NCBI GenBank assembly: GCA_944386685.1
Contig: CALXCA010000007.1
Coordinates: 1 to 64,000, forward strand
DNA from: an uncultured Clostridia bacterium
Lineage (GTDB): Bacteria; Bacillota; Clostridia; TANB77; CAG-508
Length of the DNA: 64,000 nucleotides
Direction of reading: 5' to 3'
In this document: one piece after another, positions 1 to 8,307 of the stretch
Numbering within the stretch: position 1 is the first letter of the stretch
Layout of the letters: every line of letters starts with the position of its first letter
Notes under the pieces: generated by a model
What the model was told of the DNA's origin: nothing
The model's database searches: none
What the model saw: the letters and a program-made list of their open reading frames with translations, nothing else
Made by a program: the position numbers and the translations under genes

Positions 1-155
1 ACCGACCCCAATAGCAAAAGGGACCGACCCCAATAGCAAAAGGGACCGACCCCAATAGCAAAAGGGACCGACCCCAACAACAAAAAGGACCGACCCCAAC
101 AACAAAAAGGACCGACCCCAACAACAAAAAGGACCGACCCCAATAGCACGATAGC
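1..155. repeat. Tandem 22-bp repeats with GACCGACCCC core
   Basis: Seven head-to-tail copies of a unit of about 22 bp, each with the core GACCGACCCC followed by an A-rich spacer (AATAGCAAAAG or AACAACAAAAAG). The same core recurs at 11549, 13030-13100, 41035-41056 and 41248-41320, in both orientations. The core resembles the short repeats that accompany REP-associated tyrosine (Y1) transposases in other bacteria, but no such transposase gene is in this window, so that link is inference. Confidence 0.85.
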
Positions 156-182
156 CAAAGGAATCGGTTCCAGTTTAGTAAA

Positions 183-1565
183 TTATTTTTCTGCAATCAT
201 TGGTCCTACATTAGTTACAGTACCTGCACCTAGAGTAAGTACAATATCATTTTGTTTAACATTATTTTTCAAATAAGAAGCACAATCTTCTAAAAGAGGA
301 ATATAAATAGCTTCTTTTCCCAATTTATTAATTTCATCTACTAAATCTTTAGAAGAAATATTATAGGTATTTGTTTCTCTAGCAGCATAAATATCTGTAA
401 TAATAATATGGTCAAATTCAAGTAAAGAATGAGCAAAATCATTTAATAAATTAAATGTTCTACTATAAGTATGTGGTTGAAAAACAACCCAAGATTCATT
501 ATACTTTTTATTTTCTAATGCTTTTGCAGTTGCAAAAACTTCTGTTGGATGATGACCATAATCATCAAAAATTTTTGCTCCATTAACATTTCCTTTATAT
601 TCAAACCTTCTATCAGCACCTTTAAATTTTGAAATTGCATTTATAATATCTGTTTTAGAAATTTCGTAAGTGTCACATAAAGCAATACAAGCAAGCACAT
701 TTAAAACATTATGCTTTCCTAAAATTGAAAGTTTTATATGACCATAAAATTCATTATATTTATAGACATCAAATTCAGGAAAACCATCTTCATCAAATTG
801 AATATTTTTAGCTTGAAAATCGACATCTTCATTTTCTATTCCATATTTTATAGTAGATGCTTTTGTATATACCGGTAAATCTAAACAATTTAAATCATCT
901 GCATTTATAATTAAATGTCCATCATCTGGTAGTAATTTTACATATTTTATAAATGCTTTTTTTATATTCTCAAAATTTTTATAATAATCTAAATGGTCAT
1001 TATCAATATTTAATATTATTTCAGACTTTGGAGAAAATTTTAAAAAGCTTTCTACATATTCACAAGCTTCTATTATAAAATTTTCGCTATTTCCAACTCT
1101 ATAATTTCCATTTAATTCTTCAAGGATTGCTCCAACTTGAATACTTGGATCTTTTTTTGCTTCTAAAAAACATAATGATACTAGAGAAGTTGTTGTAGTT
1201 TTTCCATGAGTTCCAGAGATTGCAATTGTATTTTTATAACATCTTGTAAGTTCGCCTAAAAAATCAGATCTTTCTATAGTTGGAATTCCAAGTTCTTTAG
1301 CATGAACAAGTTCTACATTATTTTGAGGTATAGCAGCAGTATAAACAACACAATCAGAACCTACAACATTTTGAGCATTATGCCCAATAAAAACTTTAAT
1401 TCCAGCTTTTCTTAATGTGTGTAAAATTTCAGAATCAACATTATTACTTCCTGTTACAGAAAATCCTAAATTTGCAAGAATTTCTGCAATTCCACTCATA
1501 CTAATTCCGCCAATTCCAATCATATGTATATTTTTATATTTTTTTAAATTATTAATATTTGGCAT
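183..1565 (-). CDS. murC: UDP-N-acetylmuramate--L-alanine ligase
   Basis: Cytoplasmic Mur ligase that adds L-alanine to UDP-MurNAc, the first peptide step of peptidoglycan precursor synthesis. The product is about 460 aa, normal for MurC. Visible motifs are the N-terminal dinucleotide-fold loop GIGGISMSG, the ATP-binding loop GTHGKTTTT, EACEY, and DDYGHHPTEV in the C-terminal domain. An in-frame ATG lies four codons upstream (1577), but it sits inside the AAGGAATGAA ribosome-binding stretch, so the ATG at 1565 is preferred. The gene is divergent from spoVG with an AT-rich gap of about 280 bp, and its 3' end abuts the GACCGACCCC repeat array. Confidence 0.96.
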   Translation of the reverse strand: MPNINNLKKYKNIHMIGIGGISMSGIAEILANLGFSVTGSNNVDSEILHTLRKAGIKVFIGHNAQNVVGSDCVVYTAAIPQNNVELVHAKELGIPTIERSDFLGELTRCYKNTIAISGTHGKTTTTSLVSLCFLEAKKDPSIQVGAILEELNGNYRVGNSENFIIEACEYVESFLKFSPKSEIILNIDNDHLDYYKNFENIKKAFIKYVKLLPDDGHLIINADDLNCLDLPVYTKASTIKYGIENEDVDFQAKNIQFDEDGFPEFDVYKYNEFYGHIKLSILGKHNVLNVLACIALCDTYEISKTDIINAISKFKGADRRFEYKGNVNGAKIFDDYGHHPTEVFATAKALENKKYNESWVVFQPHTYSRTFNLLNDFAHSLLEFDHIIITDIYAARETNTYNISSKDLVDEINKLGKEAIYIPLLEDCASYLKNNVKQNDIVLTLGAGTVTNVGPMIAEK

Positions 1566-1847
1566 TATAAAATTCATTCCTTTCCAAGGTAAATATAGTT
1601 TTGTAAGTAATTTCTTTAAGTTTAAAATTTCCTTGTAATTAATTAAAAACTTTTTGCATAATATATTATTGTTTCATTATATACTTATATAATGTAAATT
1701 TCAAGTTTTTTGATACAATTAATAAAAAAAATCAAAAAATTTTTTTGAAAAAAAAGAGGGAAAAAATAAAAAAATGGAGAATAATAAATTAGTACATAAG
1801 ATATAAAACTTATAAGTACAAAAAATAATACAGTGGAGGTGCACACA

Positions 1848-2120
1848 ATGCAAATAACAGACGTACGTTTAAGAAAAGTAAATTCAGAGAACAGAATGAA
1901 AGCTGTTGCTTCTGTAACATTCGATAATGAATTTGTTATCCATGATATCAAAGTTATCGAAAGTCAAAATGGATTATTTATTGCTATGCCAAGCAGAAAA
2001 ACTCCAAACGGAGAATTTAAAGACATAGCACATCCAATCAACGCTGATACAAGGGAGAAAATCCAAAAAGCTATTTTAGAAGCTTATGAAGCTCCTGAAA
2101 CAGAAGAATCAGCACAATAA
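1848..2120 (+). CDS. spoVG: Septation/sporulation regulator SpoVG
   Basis: SpoVG is a small nucleic-acid-binding regulator linked to asymmetric septation and sporulation in Firmicutes. The protein is 90 aa, starting [10 protein letters not shown], with the family features [11 protein letters not shown] and DIAHPI. The ATG at 1848 is preceded by a strong GGAGGTG site at the right distance. An upstream in-frame start at 1833 would swallow that site and is rejected. The gene is monocistronic, between divergent murC and a strong terminator at 2141. Confidence 0.96.
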   Translation: MQITDVRLRKVNSENRMKAVASVTFDNEFVIHDIKVIESQNGLFIAMPSRKTPNGEFKDIAHPINADTREKIQKAILEAYEAPETEESAQ

Positions 2121-2140
2121 TATATAAAAATATTATTAAA

Positions 2141-2168
2141 AAAAGCCCTAAATCCAGGGCTTTTTTTT
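2141..2168 (+). terminator. Intrinsic terminator of spoVG
   Basis: Stem GCCCT/AGGGC with a 6-nt loop, flanked by an A run and followed by eight T residues, 20 bp after the spoVG stop. Confidence 0.9.
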
Positions 2169-2240
2169 AAACTAAATTCTTTTTTATAGTCTATATAAAT
2201 CGTATATGTAAAAGTGTAAAAGCCTTGAAACTAGCCTTTT

Positions 2241-2486
2241 TTATACTAAATTCTTTTTTATAGAATCAACAATAATTCCACATATTATAAACTGTGTACC
2301 AATATAAAAACTAGACTTTATTAAAGCAATTCCAAGATGATAAAAAAAATTAACGCCTAAAAAAATATATAATATCAATATAGAAACTGCAATAAATGTA
2401 ATAATTGATGAAAAAATTAAACCATATCCCATAATTTTGTATGTAAGTTTATCTAAATTTTTTAACTCTAAAAATATTTTTTTCAT
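2241..2486 (-). CDS. Small hypothetical membrane protein
   Basis: An 81-aa protein with no function I recognise. It has a charged N-terminus (MKKIFLELKNLDKL) followed by two or three hydrophobic segments, around residues 18-45 and 52-75, so it is probably an integral membrane protein with a short basic tail (IKKNLV). The start is the ATG at 2486, after GAAAGGAATGAA; the in-frame ATG at 2498 lies within that ribosome-binding stretch. It is convergent with spoVG. Confidence 0.6.
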   Translation of the reverse strand: MKKIFLELKNLDKLTYKIMGYGLIFSSIITFIAVSILILYIFLGVNFFYHLGIALIKSSFYIGTQFIICGIIVDSIKKNLV

Positions 2487-2713
2487 AAAGAATTTCATTC
2501 CTTTCTAGATTCGCTCTAAAGGAACACATAGGTATGAAAGGTTTGTTATTTCTTTCAATCTAAACTTTATTCCTTTATTGCTTAATTCAAAATGTATACA
2601 TAAAAATATGTATTCCAAACTAATTAATCCCTTCTTAAGATATAATATCATTTAAAATAAGCAAAATCAAAGGAAATAAATAACAAAATATAATATAAAA
2701 AACAAATAAAATA

Positions 2714-2742
2714 TTGAAAATTAGAGAAAAAAATGATATAAT
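2714..2742 (+). promoter_or_regulatory. Sigma-A type promoter for the 69-aa membrane protein
   Basis: TTGAAA (2714) and TATAAT (2737) separated by 17 bp, about 45 bp upstream of the start codon at 2789. Confidence 0.7.
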
Positions 2743-2788
2743 AGAATTTGTTAGAAAACAATTTTGTCTTTTAGAGGAGGACTATCTT

Positions 2789-2998
2789 ATGAGTGTAGTA
2801 TTGGTAACTTTATTTATTATTGTTGTCAGTTGCTGGGCTTTTTGTCGGTTATTTTGGGCAATCTCTAAACCACTTTTTATTTTCTTATATCACAATGTAA
2901 TCAATGCATTTATGGAAAGAGGGATGAGTGAAGAAGCTGCAAAGGCGGCTGTATCTGGAATAGCTATACTGATTATTATAGTACTAATAATTCAGTAA
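2789..2998 (+). CDS. Small hypothetical membrane protein (69 aa)
   Basis: The start at 2789 is chosen because AGAGGAGG precedes it; longer in-frame starts run back over the promoter. The protein begins MSVVLVTLFIIVV (first membrane segment), has a loop with aromatic residues and the stretch ERGMSEEAAKAAVSG, and ends in a second hydrophobic segment. Function is unknown. It is a single-gene unit with its own promoter and terminator. It contains a CGG arginine codon near 2843, which is rare in this window. Confidence 0.65.
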   Translation: MSVVLVTLFIIVVSCWAFCRLFWAISKPLFIFLYHNVINAFMERGMSEEAAKAAVSGIAILIIIVLIIQ

Positions 2999-3017
2999 TT
3001 AAGGTGGAAATCCTTAG

Positions 3018-3051
3018 AATAGTCTTGTGAAGTTTTGCAAGACTATTTTTT
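3018..3051 (+). terminator. Intrinsic terminator
   Basis: Stem AATAGTCTTG/CAAGACTATT with an 11-nt loop and a T tract, just downstream of the 69-aa membrane protein gene. Confidence 0.85.
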
Positions 3052-3120
3052 GTGCAAGACAAATATTATAAATACATATAAAAAAGGAACTTATTAAATG
3101 ACAAATAATATAAAAAACAA

Positions 3121-3149
3121 TTGACTTATTATTTTTATTGTGATATAAA
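3121..3149 (+). promoter_or_regulatory. Sigma-A type promoter of tRNA-Glu
   Basis: TTGACT and TATAAA separated by 17 bp, with the mature tRNA beginning about 20 bp downstream. Confidence 0.75.
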
Positions 3150-3168
3150 TAATAAGAACAAAAAACAA

Positions 3169-3243
3169 GGCCCGTTGGTCAAGCGGTTAAGACGCCACCC
3201 TCTCAAGGTGGAATCATGAGTTCGATTCTCGTACGGGTCACCA
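3169..3243 (+). tRNA. tRNA-Glu (anticodon CTC), CCA encoded
   Basis: A full cloverleaf can be drawn. The acceptor is GGCCCGT with ACGGGTC, the D-arm is GTC...GAC, the anticodon stem CCACC/GGTGG carries the loop CTCTCAA (anticodon CTC, reads GAG), and the T-arm is ATGAG-TTCGATT-CTCGT. CCA is encoded. The body closely resembles Bacillus-type tRNA-Glu. A CTC isoacceptor is slightly unexpected in so AT-rich a genome, where UUC usually suffices. Confidence 0.97.
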
Positions 3244-3307
3244 TAGTTAAAATAAAACAATATAAATATATAAAATAACTAATTCTATTAATAAATTAAA
3301 AAATATT

Positions 3308-3395
3308 AAAAGGGAGTAGTTTTAAATTGTTAATCAACAGTCGCGATTCAAAAAGAATCTGGTTAGCAAGCTTTAAAAAAGTTAACGAGACTTTT
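3308..3395 (+). promoter_or_regulatory. yybP-ykoY type manganese riboswitch
   Basis: The region begins with a P1 strand AAAAG followed by GGAGTAG and closes with GAGACTTTT, so AAAAG pairs with CTTTT. Between them are AGTCG, a hairpin GATTC/GAATC, and GTTAGCAAG, matching the order of conserved loops in the yybP-ykoY (Mn2+) family. The P1 3' strand is reused as the 5' arm of the terminator at 3387. Known members control P-type ATPases and Mn exporters, which fits the ATPase at 3782. The assignment is by eye. Confidence 0.75.
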
Positions 3396-3441
3396 AAAGA
3401 AAGAATATAAAATTATATTTTTTCTTTAATAGTCTCTTTTA
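3387..3441 (+). terminator. Riboswitch-controlled terminator
   Basis: GAGACT (3387) pairs with AGTCTC (3431), with further AAAGAAA/TTTCTTT pairing, followed by TTTTATT. Its 5' arm overlaps the P1 3' strand of the riboswitch. Ligand binding would therefore prevent termination, an ON switch, as for other Mn2+ riboswitches. Confidence 0.75.
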
Positions 3442-3575
3442 TTGAATAGGAAACAATATGGAACTTTAGGTTACTTAGGTTCAAAGTTAAAATAAAATTT
3501 TAAATATAAAAATTTTATTTTCTAAAGAAACAATAGTAAACTTTAAGTTACTTAGGCTCAAAGTGAAAATAAAAT
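3437..3575 (+). repeat. Dispersed double-hairpin repeat R1 (one good and one degenerate copy)
   Basis: The unit begins near AGGAAACAATATG, has a small hairpin between ACTTTAG and CAAAGT, and ends with the palindrome AAATTTTAAATATAAAAATTT. A second, decayed copy follows directly. Other copies are at 6657-6742, 12465-12537 and, truncated, near 40336. It typically sits just after a terminator hairpin. Confidence 0.7.
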
Positions 3576-3679
3576 ATTTAAAATTGAAAAGTCAAAGAAC
3601 ATTCTTATTTGTTTTATATAAGTTCTAAAATAATAAAAATAAGCATAAATTAAATATGTAAAGTTAATAAAATTAAAAT

Positions 3680-3768
3680 TATATTATAAAAAAAGAGGTA
3701 AAAGGTTGAAAAATAATTATAATTCCAAATTTAATTCTTTTCCAACCAGATTTGCACCTCTAGGAAGG
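3680..3768 (+). promoter_or_regulatory. Second leader hairpin upstream of the P-type ATPase
   Basis: Short inverted arms (AAAGGTTGAAAA and TTTTCCAACC, then AGAGGT and ACCTCT) form a hairpin ending at TTTGCACCTCT, directly before the AGGAAGGAATG ribosome-binding region. A close relative of this block, again followed by a ribosome-binding site and ATG, lies at 7671-7765 without a gene behind it. Function is unknown; it could modulate translation of the ATPase. Confidence 0.45.
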
Positions 3769-3781
3769 AATGAAATTAAAT

Positions 3782-6499
3782 ATGGAAAAAAAGTGGTTTA
3801 ACAAAACAGTACAAGAAGTAGAAAAAGAATTAGGAACAAGTGCTGACAAAGGTTTAAATCAAAACCAAGTAGAAGAAAGTGCCAAAAAGTATGGATTAAA
3901 CGAATTACAAGAAAAGAAAAAAGACTCATTATTAAAAAAATTCATAGAACAATTCAAAGATTTTTCAATAATAGTTCTTATCATTGCAGCAATTGTATCA
4001 GGAATAGTTGGAGTAGTTAAAGGAGAAGGAATAACAGACACCATAATTATATTAATTGTTGTATTTTTAAATGCAATAATAGGAATTATACAAGAAAGTA
4101 AAGCAGAAAAATCACTAGAAGCACTAAAAAAATTAAGTAGTCATGCAGCTAAAGTAATTAGAAATGGAAAAGAGCAAGTAATTCCTGCAAGAGAATTAGT
4201 ACCAGGAGATTTAGTTGTAATAGAAACAGGAGATTATGTAGCAGCAGACTTAAGAATAATTGAAGCAATAAATTTAAAATCACAAGAATCTTCTTTAACA
4301 GGAGAATCTGTACCAGTAGAAAAAACAACAGAAAAAATTGATGGACAAGAAATAGGATTAGGCGATAGAAAAAACATGCTATTTTCATCAAGTTTAATAA
4401 CATATGGTAGAGGAAAAGCAATTGTAGTAGATACAGGAATGAATACTGAAGTTGGAAAAATTGCAGGAATGTTAGATCAAGCAGAAAAACAAGAAACACC
4501 TCTTCAAAAAAGATTAAACAGTTTAGGAAAAACATTGGGAATAGCTTGTCTTGCAATATGTGCAGCAATATTTGCAATAGGTTTAATACAAGGAAAACCA
4601 ATTATAGACATGTTTATGACAGCAGTTTCACTTGCAGTAGCAGTAATACCAGAAGGATTAGTAGCTGTATCAACAATAGTTTTAGCAATAGGTGTTCAAA
4701 AAATGGTAAAGAAAAATGCTATTGTAAAAAAATTACCAGCAGTAGAAACACTTGGAAGCAGTACAGTTATATGTTCAGATAAAACAGGAACATTAACACA
4801 AAACAAAATGACTGTTGAAAGAGTATTTTGTGATGATGAATTACAAGATATAAAAAATATAAATAAAACAGAAGACTTTAAAAAATTAGTATATAATTGT
4901 ATGTTATGTAATGACTCTAGAGTATTAGAAAATGGAGAAATAGGAGGAGATCCTACAGAAACAGCATTAGTTGATATGGCATTTAAACAAAAATATACTC
5001 AAGAAATATTTAAAGAAAATCCTAGAGTAGAAGAAGTTCCATTTGATTCTGAAAGAAAATTAATGACAACAGTAAACAAAAACAATGGAAAATATATTGT
5101 TTACACAAAAGGTGGAGTTGATGAATTATTAAAATGTTGTAATTCATTCTTATATAAAGGACAAGTAAGAACAAATTTAGAAACTTATGTTGGTTGGGTA
5201 AGAGAAAATAATGAAAAAATGGCAAGAGAAGCACTAAGAGTATTGGCATTTGCATATAAAGAACTTGACCATATGCCATCAAAAGAAGAAATGAAAACAA
5301 TAGAAAGTAACTTAACATTTGTTGGAATGGTAGGAATGATTGATCCTCCAAGAGAAGAAGCAAAAAAAGCAGTAGAAAAGTGTAAAAAAGCAGGAATAAA
5401 AACTGTAATGATTACAGGAGACCATAAAGTAACAGCAATAGCAATTGCAAAAAAACTAGGAATATTAAAAGATGAAAGTGAAGCTTTAACAGGAATAGAA
5501 CTAGACAAAATATCTGATGAACAATTAACAAAAGATATAAGGAAATATTCTGTATATGCAAGAGTATCACCAGAACATAAAGTTAGAATAGTAAAAGCAT
5601 GGCAAGCAAATGGAGAAGTTGTAGCAATGACTGGAGATGGAGTAAATGATAGTCCAGCATTAAAAACATCAGATATTGGATGTGCAATGGGAAAAGTAGG
5701 AACAGAAGTTGCAAAAGAAGCGGCAGATGTTATATTAACAGATGATAATTTTGCAACAATAGTATCAGCTGTAGAAGAAGGAAGACGTATTTATGATAAT
5801 ATATTAAAAGTAATACAATTCCTAATTTCATGTAATGTAGGTGAAGTTGTTGTATTATTGCTTGCAACATTATTTGCACCACAAATTGGACAATGGTTTG
5901 GAATAACAGATGTAACAATGATACAAGTATTATTACCAATTCACATTTTATGGATAAATCTTGTAACAGATTCATTCCCTGCATTAGCTTTAGCATTTGA
6001 CCCTGCAAATAAAGATATAATGGACAGAAAGCCAATAAAAAAAGGAGAAGGAATTTTTACAAAAGGAAGAACATTTAGAATAATATATCAAGGTATTATG
6101 ATTGGATTATTAACACTTGCAGCATTTTTAATTGGACTTGCTTCAACAACAGAACCAATAGATGGATTAACATTAGAACAAACAAAAATAGAAGTTGGAG
6201 AAACAATGGCATTTGTAGTATTAGCATTCTCAGAATTAGTACATGTATTTAATGTAAGAGATAATAAAAATTCAATATTTAAAACAGGAATATTAGGAAA
6301 TAAAGTATTACTTTTGGCAGTTGGAGCATCTGCTTTACTAATGGCAGTAATTTTAGTAATTCCAGGACTAAGAGAAGTATTTAGTATTCCAATACTACCT
6401 ATGGGAAATGTCTTAGAAATAATAGGCTTAGTACTTGCACCAGTTGTTATTGTTGAAATTTTAAAATTATTTAAAATTAATACTGCAAAAGATGAATGA
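3782..6499 (+). CDS. Cation-translocating P-type ATPase (P2A, Ca2+/Mn2+ type)
   Basis: Integral membrane pump of about 905 aa that exports or sequesters a divalent cation. Domains in order: N-terminal cation-ATPase domain, two membrane helices, actuator loop with TGES (LTGESVPVEK), helices 3-4 with PEGL, the phosphorylation motif DKTGTLT (Asp near residue 333), the nucleotide-binding domain (YTKGGVDELL), the hinge TGDGVNDSPAL, and a C-terminal block of helices. Helix 4 reads PEGLV where most relatives have PEGLP. The upstream Mn2+ riboswitch suggests manganese as a substrate. An in-frame ATG at 3770 lies in the ribosome-binding stretch, so 3782 is chosen. Confidence 0.93.
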   Translation: MEKKWFNKTVQEVEKELGTSADKGLNQNQVEESAKKYGLNELQEKKKDSLLKKFIEQFKDFSIIVLIIAAIVSGIVGVVKGEGITDTIIILIVVFLNAIIGIIQESKAEKSLEALKKLSSHAAKVIRNGKEQVIPARELVPGDLVVIETGDYVAADLRIIEAINLKSQESSLTGESVPVEKTTEKIDGQEIGLGDRKNMLFSSSLITYGRGKAIVVDTGMNTEVGKIAGMLDQAEKQETPLQKRLNSLGKTLGIACLAICAAIFAIGLIQGKPIIDMFMTAVSLAVAVIPEGLVAVSTIVLAIGVQKMVKKNAIVKKLPAVETLGSSTVICSDKTGTLTQNKMTVERVFCDDELQDIKNINKTEDFKKLVYNCMLCNDSRVLENGEIGGDPTETALVDMAFKQKYTQEIFKENPRVEEVPFDSERKLMTTVNKNNGKYIVYTKGGVDELLKCCNSFLYKGQVRTNLETYVGWVRENNEKMAREALRVLAFAYKELDHMPSKEEMKTIESNLTFVGMVGMIDPPREEAKKAVEKCKKAGIKTVMITGDHKVTAIAIAKKLGILKDESEALTGIELDKISDEQLTKDIRKYSVYARVSPEHKVRIVKAWQANGEVVAMTGDGVNDSPALKTSDIGCAMGKVGTEVAKEAADVILTDDNFATIVSAVEEGRRIYDNILKVIQFLISCNVGEVVVLLLATLFAPQIGQWFGITDVTMIQVLLPIHILWINLVTDSFPALALAFDPANKDIMDRKPIKKGEGIFTKGRTFRIIYQGIMIGLLTLAAFLIGLASTTEPIDGLTLEQTKIEVGETMAFVVLAFSELVHVFNVRDNKNSIFKTGILGNKVLLLAVGASALLMAVILVIPGLREVFSIPILPMGNVLEIIGLVLAPVVIVEILKLFKINTAKDE

Positions 6500-6506
6500 A
6501 TTTTTA

Positions 6507-6575
6507 TGTGCCAAAAATATTAGAATTAAACAAATTCCAACAACTGTTCTAGAAAATGTAGAAATAATATTTTAA
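6507..6575 (+). pseudogene. 3' remnant of an HNH-endonuclease gene
   Basis: This stretch translates to a C-terminal tail (AKNIRIKQIPTTVLENVEII, then F and stop) nearly identical to the last residues of the HNH protein encoded at 11715-12377. The nucleotide similarity continues through the terminator and the R1 repeat. No upstream part of the gene is present; the ATPase stop codon lies 8 bp before it. It is a deletion relic or a captured 3' end of the HNH module. Confidence 0.8.
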
Positions 6576-6601
6576 TAGAAATGGCATTATAAACAAATGC
6601 C

Positions 6602-6657
6602 AAAAAAAGAAATTAAGATTTCTATTCATATAATAAAAAATCTTAATTTCTTTTTTA
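6602..6657 (+). terminator. Intrinsic terminator
   Basis: Long stem AAAGAAATTAAGATT/AATCTTAATTTCTTT followed by T residues. It is homologous to the terminator behind the intact HNH gene at 12405, and now serves the P-type ATPase transcript. Confidence 0.8.
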
Positions 6658-6826
6658 TTGAATAGGAAACAATATGAAACTTTAGGTTTCACAACTCAAA
6701 GTGAAAATAAAATTTTAAATATAAAAATTTTATTTTCAAAAGAAAAATCAAGTTTTTTCTATACAATAAAAGAGCTTCGCTCAAACGGATGCACACAAAT
6801 TTTACTTTGTAAAATAAAGTTAAAAT
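6657..6826 (+). repeat. Dispersed repeats R1 and R2
   Basis: R1 (6657-6742) has the AGGAAACAATATG start and the A/T palindrome. R2 (about 6748-6826) reads AAGAGCTTCGCTCAAACGG then ATGCACACAAATTTTAC and ends in a small ATTTTAC/GTAAAAT hairpin. R2 recurs at 59588-59643 and 61766-61834, and decayed at 31291-31340. At 6.7 kb and 61.8 kb the two families lie next to each other. Confidence 0.7.
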
Positions 6827-6830
6827 AAAA

Positions 6831-7538
6831 TTATTCTTTACAATTTAGACAATTATTTTCTGAGCTTTTAATACAATTGCTAGAAGGTTCTTGAAAAGAA
6901 AGATACCAACTTAAACCATTATCATTTTGTTTTATTTCCTCTAATCTTTCTTCAAGAAGAGGATAAGTACTTGGAGGAGAAACAATAACAGGTTGATTAG
7001 GAAACCAATTAGCAGGAGTAGAACAATTAGAACATTCTGACATTTGTAAAGCCTCAACTGTACGTAAAATTTCTGGAATAAACCTGCCAATGTTTAAAGG
7101 ATATGTTAAGATAACTCTAACAATGCCTTTATCATCTATTATAAAAACACTTCTAACAGTTTTTGTTGTACTAATATCATTAGAAATCATACCATATTGT
7201 CTAGCAATAGAACCATTTATATCAGCAACTATAGGAAAAGGTAAGACAATTCCAGTCATTTGATAAATATTTTTCATCCACTCTAAATGTGAAGGATTAC
7301 TATCTACACTTAAACCTAATAATTCTGTATTTAATTCTTTAAAAAAAGGGTATGCTTTAGCAAAAGCAATCATTTCGGTAGTACAAACTGGTGTAAAATC
7401 GCCTGGGTGGGAAAAAAATATTAACCATTTTCCAAGGTAATCTTTTAAGTTAATTTTACCATATGTAGTTTCTGCACAAAATTCTGGTGCTTTTTGACCA
7501 ATTTTTATGTTTCCATTCATTAATAATTCATAATCCAT
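6831..7538 (-). CDS. Peroxiredoxin (AhpC/TSA, 1-Cys Prx6-like)
   Basis: Cytosolic thiol peroxidase of about 235 aa. The peroxidatic cysteine sits in PGDFTPVCTTE (Cys near residue 52). The long C-terminal extension beyond the thioredoxin fold (TPANWFPNQP onwards) is typical of the Prx6 subgroup. The extreme C-terminus is unusually cysteine-rich (SNCIKSSENNCLNCKE) and might carry a resolving cysteine or bind metal. The ATG at 7538 is preferred to the in-frame ATG at 7550, which overlaps AAGGAATGAA. The gene is monocistronic; R2 lies at its 3' end. Confidence 0.92.
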   Translation of the reverse strand: MDYELLMNGNIKIGQKAPEFCAETTYGKINLKDYLGKWLIFFSHPGDFTPVCTTEMIAFAKAYPFFKELNTELLGLSVDSNPSHLEWMKNIYQMTGIVLPFPIVADINGSIARQYGMISNDISTTKTVRSVFIIDDKGIVRVILTYPLNIGRFIPEILRTVEALQMSECSNCSTPANWFPNQPVIVSPPSTYPLLEERLEEIKQNDNGLSWYLSFQEPSSNCIKSSENNCLNCKE

Positions 7539-7670
7539 ATAAAAATTCATTCCTTATATATATTTAGGTTTTTAATAGGATTTGCCTATAAACCATTGTA
7601 AATAAACTTATGATTATAATTCAAAATTAAATTTTATTTAGTTTATTATATGAATAAATTAAATTTAAGT

Positions 7671-7765
7671 TACAAAGTAGAAAGGTTGAAAAATGCTTTT
7701 TTCCAACCAAATTTGTGCCTTAGGAGTTACAGTTCAGTAGGAAAGAATGTGATTAATTATGAAAA
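7671..7765 (+). other. Orphan copy of the ATPase leader hairpin, with a 7-codon stub
   Basis: AAAGGTTGAAAA and TTTTCCAACC arms followed by TTTGTGCCTTAGGAG resemble the block before the P-type ATPase. Behind it, a ribosome-binding-like AGGAAAGAATG leads to an ATG whose frame closes after seven codons (MKKILLT). It may be the relic of a lost gene. A fragment ACAGTTCAGTAGGAAA inside it resembles the terminal repeat of the element at 15623. Confidence 0.4.
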
Positions 7766-7773
7766 AAATTCTA

Positions 7774-7801
7774 TTGACATGAATTTATGGTGTGATATAA
7801 T
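7774..7801 (+). promoter_or_regulatory. Strong sigma-A type promoter of the surface-protein locus
   Basis: TTGACA (7774) and TATAAT (7796), both perfect, separated by 16 bp. Transcription would start near 7808, giving a leader of about 500 nt before the surface-protein gene at 8308. No other equally good promoter is seen before that gene. Confidence 0.75.
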
Positions 7802-8015
7802 AAAAATGTAGATTTATAGAAAATAATTATTTATAAAAGACTATTAATGATAAAACAAATAAATAAGAAATATTTTGAATTATTTACATAATACTTACAA
7901 AATGAATAATAAAAGAGAGTTTTTCAATTATTAAATAAAGAAAAATTATTAATTAATTGAATAATACTTTCAACTACAAAATTTAAAAGAAAAAGTACAA
8001 AGGAGAATAGAAAAA

Positions 8016-8084
<69 letters not shown>

Positions 8085-8117
8085 AGAAATAAATAAAAAA
8101 GAACAAAAGAAAAACAT

Positions 8118-8194
8118 AAAGCTATTTAGCAATATGTTATTTTTGCATACACAAAAAGTATGTGAAAAATAATGTGTTGCTAAGTAGCTTTTTT
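8118..8194 (+). terminator. Long intrinsic terminator between leader ORF and surface-protein gene
   Basis: Stem of about 32 bp (AAAGCTATTTAGCAATATG... with ...TGTTGCTAAGTAGCTTT, several G-U pairs and one bulged G), a 7-nt loop ACAAAAA, and six T residues at 8189-8194. The G-U pairs preserve pairing where the arms differ. It begins 34 nt after the present leader stop, and it separates the promoter at 7774 from the gene at 8308. Confidence 0.85.
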
Positions 8195-8307
8195 GAAAAG
8201 TAAAAGTTATGCAAAAAGAATACAATAAATATACGCTAAACTTAAAATAAGATAACATCAAAGCAAAAAAATATTATAAAAATTTTAAAAAAGGAAAGTG
8301 ATAAAAA

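Noticed and set aside
1-155. Possible CRISPR array from regular 22-bp repeats
   Set aside because: The units are directly tandem with nearly identical A-rich spacers, no variable spacer sequence and no cas genes; the same core is dispersed elsewhere.
2700-2788. Longer N-terminus for the 69-aa membrane protein from 2714
   Set aside because: The start would lie in the promoter -35 box, while AGAGGAGG precedes the ATG at 2789.
6507-6575. Independent small peptide gene after the P-type ATPase
   Set aside because: It matches only the extreme C-terminus of the HNH protein and has no start codon with a ribosome-binding site.
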